Origin: Lachnospiraceae bacterium UBA935 | Lineage (GTDB): Bacteria > Bacillota > Clostridia > Lachnospirales > Lachnospiraceae | DNA length: 64,000 nt | Assembly: GCA_002293525.1 (NCBI GenBank) | Contig: DBDJ01000026.1 | Location: 10,200 to 74,199 of the forward strand | Direction of reading: 5' to 3' | Shown: one piece after another, positions 18,607-26,638 of the stretch | Numbering within the stretch: position 1 is the stretch's first letter | How the letters are laid out: each line of letters opens with the position of its first letter | Notes under the pieces: generated by a model | What the model saw: the letters and a program-made list of their open reading frames with translations, nothing else | Database searches by the model: none | Told to the model about the DNA's origin: nothing | Made by a program: the position numbers and the translations under genes

Positions 18607-19794
18607 ATGAAGGTTGATTTTGCGCCATTAACCGATTATCTGGATTCTTTGGAAGGCCGGTATGGCATACCGGCTCTGGATCTGAAAATAACGCATCATC
18701 ATCGACCAGTTTATCGGCATATGTGCGGATACGCGGACTATGACCGGCTGGTTCCGCTTAACGAGCGGAATCTGTTTTATCTCTATTCCATGACCAAGGT
18801 CATCACGATAACGGCGGTACTCCAGCTTATCGAGCAGGGACGGCTGGGTTTCTATGATGAGCTGCGGGAATATCTGCCGGAATATGGCATCATGCGGGTG
18901 GCGGATGATTTTGCAATCAACAAATTTCCGATTCATTGGCCGGGAACGGATGTGCCCTGTCATCTGGCGCATGACTCCATTCGTATCATTGATCTGATGA
19001 CCATGACAGCAGGGTTTTCCTATGATACCACGGCCTTGGCAATCCGTCAGGCGGTGGAAAAAAGCGGCGGCCGTGCCGGAACCCGGGAGATAGTCCGGGC
19101 GATGGCTGACATGCCGCTGATCTATGAGCCGCGAACCCGCTGGAGTTACAGTCTGGCCCATGATGTTCTGGGGGCGGTCATCGAAGCGGTGACCGGTATG
19201 ACATTGGGTGCCTATTTATCCACCAACCTATTTGCGCCCTTGAAGATTGATGATTTCTTTTTCCGTGATAAAGGGCCGGTCAGGGAGCGGCTTGCGGCAC
19301 AGTATGCCGTTGACATGGAAACCGGGGCGATGGCGGCCGCCGGGTTAAGCAATGCCTTTCAGTTTACCCAAGCCTATGAAAGCGGCGGAGCCGGGCTAAT
19401 CACCACCACCGATGCTTACAGTGCTGTACTGGATGCCTTATGTAATGGCGGATGTGCAGCCGATGGTACTCGTATTCTCAGCGAGCAGTCGGTTGCGCGG
19501 TTAAGCTGCGGTTATCTGACCGGTGTCATGCGGACTGATTTTCAGACGACCGGTAAGGTCGGTTATAATTATGGGCTGGGCGTTCGGGTAATGAGTGATC
19601 CGAAAGCTTCTAAAAGCCCACTTGGTGAATTTGGCTGGGATGGGGCAGCCGGTTCATATGGCTTGGCAGATCCGTCCAATCATCTTAGTATCTGTTATAT
19701 CCAGCATATTCTGGGCATGCGTGTCGCCTACGATGTCATTCACCCGACGATTCGCGATCTGGCTTATGAAGCTCTTGGGCTGGCTGCATTTTAA
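18607..19794 (+). CDS. Serine beta-lactamase-fold hydrolase (family VIII esterase-like)
   Basis: 395 residues, no signal peptide. The SxxK nucleophile motif is Ser61 in YLYSMTKVIT, the tyrosine motif lies in RWSYSLAHDVLG, and the late motif is EFGWDGAAGS in place of KTG, as seen in family VIII esterases and class-C-like hydrolases. The cytoplasmic location and setting beside an esterase and a GH13_18 enzyme favour ester hydrolysis over antibiotic resistance (inference). ATG at 18607 after AGGAGG is preferred; the longer frame begins inside hairpin repeat R1. Confidence 0.85.
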   Translation: MKVDFAPLTDYLDSLEGRYGIPALDLKITHHHRPVYRHMCGYADYDRLVPLNERNLFYLYSMTKVITITAVLQLIEQGRLGFYDELREYLPEYGIMRVADDFAINKFPIHWPGTDVPCHLAHDSIRIIDLMTMTAGFSYDTTALAIRQAVEKSGGRAGTREIVRAMADMPLIYEPRTRWSYSLAHDVLGAVIEAVTGMTLGAYLSTNLFAPLKIDDFFFRDKGPVRERLAAQYAVDMETGAMAAAGLSNAFQFTQAYESGGAGLITTTDAYSAVLDALCNGGCAADGTRILSEQSVARLSCGYLTGVMRTDFQTTGKVGYNYGLGVRVMSDPKASKSPLGEFGWDGAAGSYGLADPSNHLSICYIQHILGMRVAYDVIHPTIRDLAYEALGLAAF

Positions 19795-19821
19795 GTAATT
19801 ATAATATTATTTAAATTCAAA

Positions 19822-19850
19822 TTGTATTTACCAATATTATGTGATAATAT
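19822..19850 (+). promoter_or_regulatory. Promoter of the type I toxin mRNA
   Basis: TTGTAT (19822-19827) and TAATAT (19845-19850) are separated by 17 bases. Transcription would begin near 19857, giving a leader of about 160 bases before the toxin start. Confidence 0.6.
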
Positions 19851-20016
19851 TCTGTTATGCCAAATTATTGGCGGGGTGCTACCAGATACGGTAGGCGGGA
19901 AAACCCTCTTCCAGAGGACTATGGTTCTCTTAGAGGGACTGTGGCTCTCTGTTTACATAAAGCAATCTGTTGTATGTTATATGCGACGGAAATCTTATGA
20001 TAGAGAGGGATATGCC

Positions 20017-20115
20017 ATGATAAGTATAACGGGCTTAATTGCTGTATTAGACTTTTTGCTGACTGCTTTCGGTCTTGGTTATACGATCGGAAGCCATAAA
20101 ACACAAAAAAAATAA
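20017..20115 (+). CDS. Small hydrophobic peptide toxin (Fst/holin-like, type I TA)
   Basis: A 32-residue peptide: a short N-terminus, one hydrophobic helix (about residues 5-24) and a basic tail ending SHKTQKK. This is the pattern of putative holin-like and Fst-type toxins that damage the membrane when made in excess. GAGAGGG lies eight bases before the ATG. A longer in-frame reading from 19822 is unlikely because it would translate the structured leader. The stop codon abuts a bidirectional terminator, and an antisense promoter faces it, completing a type I locus. Confidence 0.72.
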   Translation: MISITGLIAVLDFLLTAFGLGYTIGSHKTQKK

Positions 20116-20195
20116 ACCGCCAAAGCCTACCAAACTTTCGGTTTATTTTTATTAACCAAACAGGGTTTTTCTGTCTATCGGTAGCACCCTTTATA
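20108..20195 (-). ncRNA. Predicted antisense RNA antitoxin
   Basis: On the minus strand TTGACA (20230-20225) and TAAAAT (20207-20202) lie 17 bases apart; TATAAT at 20215-20210 is an alternative. The RNA would start near 20195 and end at the shared terminator, overlapping the toxin mRNA 3' end. Its 5' part carries GGGTGCTACCGATAG and AAAAACCCTG, which reappear in the toxin leader as GGGTGCTACCAGATA (19874-19888) and GAAAACCCTCTT (19899-19910). Such paired direct repeats are the recognition layout of the par/Fst locus. Confidence 0.62.
20114..20150. terminator. Bidirectional terminator shared by toxin and antitoxin
   Basis: AAACCG...CGGTTT with inner AAAG/CTTT forms the stem. A T-rich run follows on the plus strand, and eight A on the plus strand give a T run for the opposite direction. 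Confidence 0.75.
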
Positions 20196-20227
20196 TCATT
20201 AATTTTAGCATTATATGAGAGGTCTGT

Positions 20228-20272
20228 CAAATAAAAAGTCCCCAAATAAAAAGTTCCCAAATAACTGACTCA
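20228..20272. repeat. 15-bp tandem repeat (3 units) next to a stop codon
   Basis: Units CAAATAAAAAGTCCC, CAAATAAAAAGTTCC and CAAATAACTGACTCA begin at 20228, 20243 and 20258. They lie just 3' of the LacI-family gene and abut the antitoxin promoter. Confidence 0.85.
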
Positions 20273-20281
20273 TTTTAGATT

Positions 20282-21283
20282 TTAACAACCTTTTAACGTC
20301 GAGTTCCTCTCCACCAATTCCACCGGCAGGATAGAACGTTCCGGCACCGGCTTGCCGTCGATCTTACGGATTAAGAGATCAACCGCGCATTCGCCCATGG
20401 CAGCAATAGGCTGGGCGATGGTGGTCAGCTTCAGCAATCCGGCGACTTCCAGGCCGTCATAGCCGACGATGGGCAATTCGGAAAAGACCGAACCGGCCAT
20501 CTGCTCGGCACAGATCAGTTTAGCGGCCAGCATGTCGCCCGTGATAAATATCCCGTCAATATGGGGGTGCTTCTGTAGGTATTTAACCAGCTTGTCGGCC
20601 AGAAGCGTCCCGTCCGCATCCGCTTCATCGGTTTCTTTCATGTCATCCATGGTGACCAGAAGTTCGGAACAATCAAGGCCTTCTCCGGCACAAGCATCAC
20701 GGAAGCCCCGGTAACGCAGGCTCATCATCATATAATCCGGAACATCGATGCCAAAAAGCAGTGGATGTCGGCAGCCGGCATTGATCAGTGCCTGGGCGGC
20801 CTGGGTACCGCCGCTGTGATTGTCGGCTGTGACCGAAGGGATGCCCTTTATTTCCCGGTCAATGCTGACTAAAGGAAGTTCATAGTCGGCATAGATTCCG
20901 GCATCGCCCATACGGCTGCACAGCAGGATGCCGGCTACTTTGTTGGCCTGAAGCATATCCAGCATCTCCAGCTCACGTTCCTGTTGACGGTTGGATTTGC
21001 ACAGAAGCAATTTATACCCTCGGTCATAGCAGGCTTCCTCAACGGCATCAGTCAGACGGCTGAAGAAGCTGTAGTCAATCAGCGGAACCACCAAGCCGAT
21101 GATATGGCTCCGTTTGGTTTGTAATGCACGGGCCATTTCATTGGGGTGGTAATTCAGTTCTTTCATCACCTTATGGACTTTTTTGCGGGTTTTTTCACTG
21201 ATCGCTCCACGGTTATTCATAATCCGTGACACGGTCGCAACCGATACCCCGGCCTCTCTTGCCACATCTTTAATTGTTGACAT
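20282..21283 (-). CDS. LacI-family transcriptional repressor
   Basis: 333 residues. The N-terminal helix-turn-helix reads TIKDVAREAGVSVATVSRIM with the hinge helix ARALQTKRSHIIGLVVP. A periplasmic-binding-like effector domain follows and ends ERSILPVELVERNSTL. The start has GAGGGATAAT upstream. It adjoins esterase genes; an identical 18-base site with an AAACGTTT centre, typical of LacI operators, lies before the esterase genes at 24571 and 30026. It is the obvious candidate ligand for those sites (inference). Confidence 0.93.
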   Translation of the reverse strand: MSTIKDVAREAGVSVATVSRIMNNRGAISEKTRKKVHKVMKELNYHPNEMARALQTKRSHIIGLVVPLIDYSFFSRLTDAVEEACYDRGYKLLLCKSNRQQERELEMLDMLQANKVAGILLCSRMGDAGIYADYELPLVSIDREIKGIPSVTADNHSGGTQAAQALINAGCRHPLLFGIDVPDYMMMSLRYRGFRDACAGEGLDCSELLVTMDDMKETDEADADGTLLADKLVKYLQKHPHIDGIFITGDMLAAKLICAEQMAGSVFSELPIVGYDGLEVAGLLKLTTIAQPIAAMGECAVDLLIRKIDGKPVPERSILPVELVERNSTLKGC

Positions 21284-21447
21284 TATTATCCCTCGTGACC
21301 TGGCCCACAGGAAAATATTTTGGTACCTGTTAGCAGAAACAGTATATCACATTTGTTGGCAGATTCACAGAAATATTTTGGCTATTTTCGTACATGTTTT
21401 CGTACATAAGTACCACTTGGATTACACATTATTGTGAAAAACCCCTA

Positions 21448-22941
21448 TCATTTTCTCATCGGTGGCAGAGCTTCATCTTTTAAAATATCCCGGATCAGGT
21501 CAGCCATATTCGCGGACAGCACAGCAAAGTGATCGGTGACATACACAACCCCCTCGCAGGACGTAACATGCAGGTTGTAAAAATAAGACGCAAACCATTC
21601 CACGGAAACCAGCAGCTCTTGGCCGACATGCAAGGCCTCACAATACATGCTGCGCATTTCATTGTCAATGACGCAGCCGATGCTGCCTCTGGCAAACTGT
21701 AGCCGTCGTCCGTCAGGCAGCATCATCACCGCCGTCAAGCCATCCTCAGACGGCTGATACTGAGCTCCAAAGACCTCCGCCAAAAACGCTAACGGAACGC
21801 AGACATATTCGCCACGGACTTTTTGTCCGCCATTTAAGCCGTGATATTTAAGCTTTTGCCACTTTACCGCCGCCGTGCTTAAGGTGACTACTTGGTTGTT
21901 CAGCCAAGCCGAGGCGTGACCGCCGGTTACCGCAAAGGCAAATTCATCGCCCTGACGCGGCAGGATTGTTTCCGTGTGTTCGATGCTGCCGTCGGCCAGT
22001 CTTCTGGTTCCAGAAAATAAATAATCCCAGTAGAGAAAAGCCTCGTCCAAGGTCTGGCCGTGATCGCGGTTCTTAATATCCAAGTAAACCAGATCAGCTT
22101 TTTTCCCCTTATAAAAAGCCAGGTTATCCTCGCCGGTAATCTTAATCTGCGGCAGCGGATCACATTCATTCAGATACATCCAATAAAAACGGTTGACTTT
22201 GTTCACCATAAATTCATCATAATTCTTACCCGGCGGCAAGCCGTTTGTCTCTGGCCGGGATTGCCAGACCGCCAGATGTCCGGACCGGTTGATCATCTTC
22301 CCCTCTTTATCAAAGATCAGCGGCGGCTCGCTCGGCCCGCCTGATCCGGCCGCGCCGGCCAGGATGTGGCCAAAATTTCTGGCGAACTGCCCGGTCATGA
22401 GATTGCCCAGCGACATCCCCTGCATGAAGATCCGTCCCTCATCAATATTATATTTGGTTTTCATCAGCTCGATCAGCCCCAGGAAAGTTTTGACATCATG
22501 ATTGTCCTCAATCTCCTTAGGCACGTCAAAGCTTGGCAGCCCGACCCGGCTGTTACCCTCCGCATCATCCGTTATACCGGGAATGGCCCACATGCGCTGC
22601 TCATGCGCATCGGGAAAAACACAGATAAAACCTTCCCGGTCGGCCACCAGTGTCCAGGATGTATAGATTGCGTGGCCCCACCCGGTCATCAGGCCGCCGT
22701 GTACGCCGATGACCAGCGGTGTCTTCTGTTTAGGATCGTAGCTTTCCGGAACATATTCATACCAGACATCGGTCAGGCCGTCGGCCACCACGTCCTCGAA
22801 TCTTTGGAGACGGGCGGGATATACGATGGAGTTATTGCCGTTTTCATTGACCACCACGTCGGTTGTCTTAATGATTTCCGGTAGATAATCCCGGTTCGCG
22901 TCATCCGGTGTTCCCGGCAAAAGCTTTACTTTGTATTCCAT
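21448..22941 (-). CDS. Two-domain esterase: alpha/beta-hydrolase plus stalk-like C-terminal domain (paralogue 1)
   Basis: 497 residues, no signal peptide. The N-terminal ~340 residues are a PHB-depolymerase/feruloyl-esterase-like hydrolase: VIGVHGGLMTGWG oxyanion region, nucleophile Ser177 in QGMSLGNLM and a likely catalytic His in KNRDHGQTLDEAF. The last ~130 residues (YVCVPLAFLAEVFGA and LLVSVEWFASYFYNLHV) resemble the copper-amine-oxidase N-terminal stalk domain, normally found on exported proteins, which is odd here. It is closely similar along its whole length to the gene at 23072-24571 and both lie in tandem, so this is a local duplication. Confidence 0.82.
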   Translation of the reverse strand: MEYKVKLLPGTPDDANRDYLPEIIKTTDVVVNENGNNSIVYPARLQRFEDVVADGLTDVWYEYVPESYDPKQKTPLVIGVHGGLMTGWGHAIYTSWTLVADREGFICVFPDAHEQRMWAIPGITDDAEGNSRVGLPSFDVPKEIEDNHDVKTFLGLIELMKTKYNIDEGRIFMQGMSLGNLMTGQFARNFGHILAGAAGSGGPSEPPLIFDKEGKMINRSGHLAVWQSRPETNGLPPGKNYDEFMVNKVNRFYWMYLNECDPLPQIKITGEDNLAFYKGKKADLVYLDIKNRDHGQTLDEAFLYWDYLFSGTRRLADGSIEHTETILPRQGDEFAFAVTGGHASAWLNNQVVTLSTAAVKWQKLKYHGLNGGQKVRGEYVCVPLAFLAEVFGAQYQPSEDGLTAVMMLPDGRRLQFARGSIGCVIDNEMRSMYCEALHVGQELLVSVEWFASYFYNLHVTSCEGVVYVTDHFAVLSANMADLIRDILKDEALPPMRK

Positions 22942-23000
22942 AATTTTCTTCCTCTGCTTTCTTTTTATTTGTAAGTTTAGCTTCCATAGTTTCCATAGTA

Positions 23001-23045
23001 CTGATGGCTATAGTATTATGGCTATAGTTTTGATGGCTATGCGGC
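23001..23045. repeat. 15-bp tandem repeat (3 units) between duplicated esterases
   Basis: CTGATGGCTATAGTA, TTATGGCTATAGTTT and TGATGGCTATGCGGC occupy 23001-23045, preceded by two TTCCATAG copies. The array lies 26 bases beyond the stop of the gene ending at 23072. Confidence 0.8.
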
Positions 23046-23071
23046 GCTAATATATGCGGTGGAGACCGGTA

Positions 23072-24571
23072 TTATATCTGCTTGCCATCCAGGATATCAT
23101 GAATCAGATCAGCCATGAATGCAGATAATTCGTTGTAATGATCGGTAACATAAACGACGTCGCCGCAGCTTGAAACATGGTAGTTAAATAAAGCACGCAT
23201 AAACCATTCGATGGAGACATAGAGTTCATGGTCTTGATAAACGGCTTCACAGTACATGGCTTTGAGCTGCCGGTCAATCACGCAGCCGATACTGCCGCGG
23301 GCAAACTGTGTCTGCCTTCCGTCCGCCAGAGACAGCGTTACTGACTGACCGTCATGTTCGCTTTGATAAGCGGCATCGAAGACTTGCGCCAGAAATGACA
23401 GCGGTACACACAGATATTCGCCGCGGACTTTTTCACCGCCTTCCAGTCCGTGATACTTTAATTTCGTCTGTTTAAAGGCTGCGGCGGCCATCTCTATGAC
23501 CTGATTCCCGAACCAGGCGTGGCTACAGCCGGCTGATACCGCCACCGCCCACGCATCGCCGCTCCGGGTCAGCATGGTCGGATCGGAACAGACTGAGCCG
23601 TCTGGCTTACGGCTTAATCCTGAGAAGAAATAATCCCAGACTAGGAAAGCGTCGTCAAAGGTCTGACCGTGGTCACGGTTCTTAATATCCAGAAAGACCA
23701 GATCGGCTTGTTTTCCTTTATAAAAGGCCCAATTATGCTCCCCCTCAATCCGGATCGCTGGAAGCTGCTCACAACGGTTAAGTTGTTGCCAATAATGCAA
23801 GTTGTCCCGGCAAGCCGTCAGTTCGTCGGAGCGATTCTCCGGAATCTGATTCAGCTCCGGCATCGACTGCCAAAACGGCAGTGGGCCGCCCTCATTCACG
23901 ATATCGCCATCCTGATCATACAAAAGCGACGGGAAGGTAAAGCAGCCGGATCCGGCCGCCCCGGCCAAGAGATGGCCATAATGCCGGGCAAACAGAGAAG
24001 TCATCATATTACCCATCGACATTCCCTGCATAAAGATTCGCTCGGGGTCGATATGATAGGTCTTTTTCATCCGTTCAATCAGATTCAGGATTAATATCAC
24101 ATCAGGATTGTCACTGATGTTCTCCGGTGCCGGGGTTACTTCCGGCGGAATATCCGGTTCGGCGGCGGACGTTCTGTGCCAGTCACCCCAATGAACCTGC
24201 CAGAAGCGGTCCAGATGAGCATTGGGAAAAACAACGATAAAGCCGTCGCGCTCCGCCGCCAAAGTCCAGGAAGTATACACCGCCTGTCCCCAGCCGGTCA
24301 TCATCCCGCCATGTAAGGATATCACCAACGGGGTTTTAACGGCGGGGTTATAGCTGGCCGGGACATATTCATACCATTCGTCTTCTTTGTCGTTTACATT
24401 GTTACTAACAAGCAGACTGTGATGTTCCGTCAGACGGACGGGATAAGGCTGGGAATTGTTCCCGTTTTCGTTGACTACGATTCGGGTACCCTTAAGTTGT
24501 TCCGGCAGGTAATCCCGGTTGGCATCATCCGGTTCACCCGGATACAGTTTCATGTCCATATTCATATCCAT
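23072..24571 (-). CDS. Two-domain esterase: alpha/beta-hydrolase plus stalk-like C-terminal domain (paralogue 2)
   Basis: 499 residues, no signal peptide. Nucleophile Ser185 in QGMSMGNMM, oxyanion HGGMMTGWG, His in KNRDHGQTFDDAF. The C-terminal stalk-like domain carries YLCVPLSFLAQVFDA and LYVSIEWFMRALFNYHV. The start region repeats DMNMDMK, and AGGAGG precedes the first ATG. A LacI-type operator lies 116 bases upstream. It probably heads a transcript with paralogue 1. The substrate class (sugar esters, feruloyl or short acyl) cannot be told from sequence. Confidence 0.82.
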   Translation of the reverse strand: MDMNMDMKLYPGEPDDANRDYLPEQLKGTRIVVNENGNNSQPYPVRLTEHHSLLVSNNVNDKEDEWYEYVPASYNPAVKTPLVISLHGGMMTGWGQAVYTSWTLAAERDGFIVVFPNAHLDRFWQVHWGDWHRTSAAEPDIPPEVTPAPENISDNPDVILILNLIERMKKTYHIDPERIFMQGMSMGNMMTSLFARHYGHLLAGAAGSGCFTFPSLLYDQDGDIVNEGGPLPFWQSMPELNQIPENRSDELTACRDNLHYWQQLNRCEQLPAIRIEGEHNWAFYKGKQADLVFLDIKNRDHGQTFDDAFLVWDYFFSGLSRKPDGSVCSDPTMLTRSGDAWAVAVSAGCSHAWFGNQVIEMAAAAFKQTKLKYHGLEGGEKVRGEYLCVPLSFLAQVFDAAYQSEHDGQSVTLSLADGRQTQFARGSIGCVIDRQLKAMYCEAVYQDHELYVSIEWFMRALFNYHVSSCGDVVYVTDHYNELSAFMADLIHDILDGKQI

Positions 24572-24686
24572 CTTAGAGTCCTCCTGGCAAGCCGATCATT
24601 TGTCAGAAAAGTGCGTAATAATCCGTGGTATCAATCTTAACATTATAAGCTTGCCCGCATTCATAGTATATCATGTAGAAATTTTT

Positions 24687-24704
24687 ATGTCAAACGTTTA
24701 CATT
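24687..24704. promoter_or_regulatory. Putative LacI-family operator, site 1
   Basis: ATGTCAAACGTTTACATT, identical to 30073-30090. The AAACGTTT centre is typical of LacI-family operators. It lies between an esterase gene and the divergent sensor-kinase gene. The 24572-24922 gap has no gene; it holds this site, a second palindrome and a TATAAT-rich start region for the kinase. Confidence 0.65.
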
Positions 24705-24766
24705 ATTTATTGCTATTGTGTTTTGCGTTGATATTGACATATTTTTGAGAAAATAGTAATATTTTA

Positions 24767-24778
24767 ATAAACGTTTAT
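24767..24778. promoter_or_regulatory. Second LacI-type palindrome
   Basis: ATAAACGTTTAT is a perfect 12-bp palindrome with the same centre as the site at 24687, about 74 bases further from the esterase start. Two sites this close could allow looping; this is inference. Confidence 0.45.
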
Positions 24779-24922
24779 AACATTCATCCGCACGGAATAT
24801 GAACTGTGTCCAGTCATTACCTGCTTTCCGCTCGCCAGATGACAGATGACTATGGACTTAGGGGATAAAGACAATATATATGTTTATAATAAGTATAATC
24901 ACTATCCTTTGGAGAAACTCAC

Positions 24923-26638
24923 ATGACCCCTCGCAAGACCTCCGTCAAAAAAATGTTCATAACCTGCTTTTCCATCATAGCCATAACCATCATAATCAGC
25001 GTTTGCCTGCTCGCGGCCTATTCTTTCCACAGCTACCGCCGGCAGATCCAATCCTACAGCCAGGCAATTCTGGATCTGTACCAATATGAACTGGAATCCA
25101 TCTCCGCCAGCCTGCTGTCCTTCAATCAGGAGACCTATACCGAGGACTACAATTTCATCGCCCTTTCCACCGGCAATTACAGTGCCTCCGAAAAGATCGT
25201 CTATGAGTACAACCTGCGCCATACGATCAACAGTCGCATAGCTCCGCCATCGGTCATCCTGATCTTTAATGAAGCAGGCAGTATTGTGATGTATAAATAT
25301 GGTCGGAATTTTCCGCAGTATATGTCCATCGAAATGCTTGAACAGAAGCAGACACTGATGGATCACTGCCGCCAGACGGAAGATTCGCAGTTAAACCAAT
25401 GGACGGTGTTCCGTGACGAGCAGCATTCGCTTCTGATGAATACTTATAAACTGCGGGACCTGTACGTCTGCTCGGTCATTGATCTGGAAAAGATTATTAT
25501 CCGAGATTATCAGCCGGACGAGGAGCTATTGCAGTTTGCTTTTTACAACGACACCGATATCCTGACGAATGCCGACTATGCGGCCCAAGCCGCCATCTCG
25601 ATCGATGATATCCAAAGCTCAGTCCGCTCGGTTGCTTATCAGTCCGGCCATCTGATTCAGACATCTTCTCTTTCCGGCCTGCCGGTTTCGATCTGTTGTA
25701 TTATTCCGATGCGGCATTTTTGGGTTTATTCGCGGGTTTCAGTGATCTTGATGATCTCGGTTTTCTTGATTTTGGGTTCTTTAGTTTCAGTGGTCTTTAC
25801 GTTGATCCGGCGCTTGCTGATTTTCCCGCTCAATCAGATTGCCCTGGCAGCGGAATATCTGGAGTCCGAGGGCAGCCCGGCTTTTGCGGTGGGGGAAAAC
25901 CGTGTCCAGGAGCTACAGTGGATCAACGATGCGCTCAGCGGCCTGATCCGCCAGAAAATCACGCTGGAGCAGGATAATCAGTCCATTGAACAGGAGAAGG
26001 AACACGCTGAACTGCAATATCTGCAGCTGCAGACCCGTTCTCATTTTTTTATTAATTGTTTGAAAAGCCTATATCATATGGCGGAGAATCAGGAATATGA
26101 AAAAATGCGGCGGATGATCTTGGCTTTTTCCGACCATCTTCGCTATATTTTTCATGATACGCTGAAATTAGTTCCGCTGCGGGCGGAGTTAAAAGAGGTA
26201 AACGATTATTATAATATTCTGTTGCTGGATATGGATAAGCCGCTGATACTTCATCAGCAGGTTGACCGGCAGCTGTTAGACTATCCCGTGCCGCCGCTGC
26301 TGATCCAGACCTTTCTGGAGAATTCTTTTAAGTACAGCGGACGGACCGATGCCCCGCTATGTTTTAACATCCGGATCGACCGGTCGGACATGGAAGGGCA
26401 GGCATATCTGCGGCTGCGTCTCAGCGACAACGGGGTCGGCTACAGTGAGTCGATGCTGCGGAAACTGAATCAGGAAGAGGCAGAGCTGTATGAAGACGAG
26501 CATGTCGGAATCAGCAATCTGACAAAGCGGATCCAATTGATTTATCAGGATAATTATCAGGCGGTATTCTTAAATGAGCCGGCCGGCGGGGCTGTAGCCT
26601 TGATCTGCCTGCCTATTGACCGGGAGGTGCTGGCATGA
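24923..26638 (+). CDS. YesM-type sensor histidine kinase
   Basis: 571 residues. One helix at about residues 10-35, an extracytoplasmic region to about 265, a second helix near 270-295 (VSVILMISVFLILGSLVSVV), a HAMP-like linker, then the His_kinase domain with phospho-acceptor His374 in TRSHFFINCLKSLYHM, N box LIQTFLENSFKYS and glycine box LSDNGVGYS. GGAG lies before the start. It overlaps the following AraC-type regulator by four bases. Such pairs usually sense a sugar or its binding protein and switch on nearby importers. Confidence 0.92.
   Translation: MTPRKTSVKKMFITCFSIIAITIIISVCLLAAYSFHSYRRQIQSYSQAILDLYQYELESISASLLSFNQETYTEDYNFIALSTGNYSASEKIVYEYNLRHTINSRIAPPSVILIFNEAGSIVMYKYGRNFPQYMSIEMLEQKQTLMDHCRQTEDSQLNQWTVFRDEQHSLLMNTYKLRDLYVCSVIDLEKIIIRDYQPDEELLQFAFYNDTDILTNADYAAQAAISIDDIQSSVRSVAYQSGHLIQTSSLSGLPVSICCIIPMRHFWVYSRVSVILMISVFLILGSLVSVVFTLIRRLLIFPLNQIALAAEYLESEGSPAFAVGENRVQELQWINDALSGLIRQKITLEQDNQSIEQEKEHAELQYLQLQTRSHFFINCLKSLYHMAENQEYEKMRRMILAFSDHLRYIFHDTLKLVPLRAELKEVNDYYNILLLDMDKPLILHQQVDRQLLDYPVPPLLIQTFLENSFKYSGRTDAPLCFNIRIDRSDMEGQAYLRLRLSDNGVGYSESMLRKLNQEEAELYEDEHVGISNLTKRIQLIYQDNYQAVFLNEPAGGAVALICLPIDREVLA

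Noticed and set aside
18607..19794. Beta-lactamase conferring antibiotic resistance
   Set aside because: No signal peptide, a WDGAAG-type motif in place of KTG, and a sugar-locus context favour an esterase or other hydrolase.
19822..20115. 97-codon reading of the toxin gene
   Set aside because: The first 65 codons cover the promoter and structured leader with direct repeats; only the last 32 codons have a good ribosome-binding site and a toxin-like sequence.
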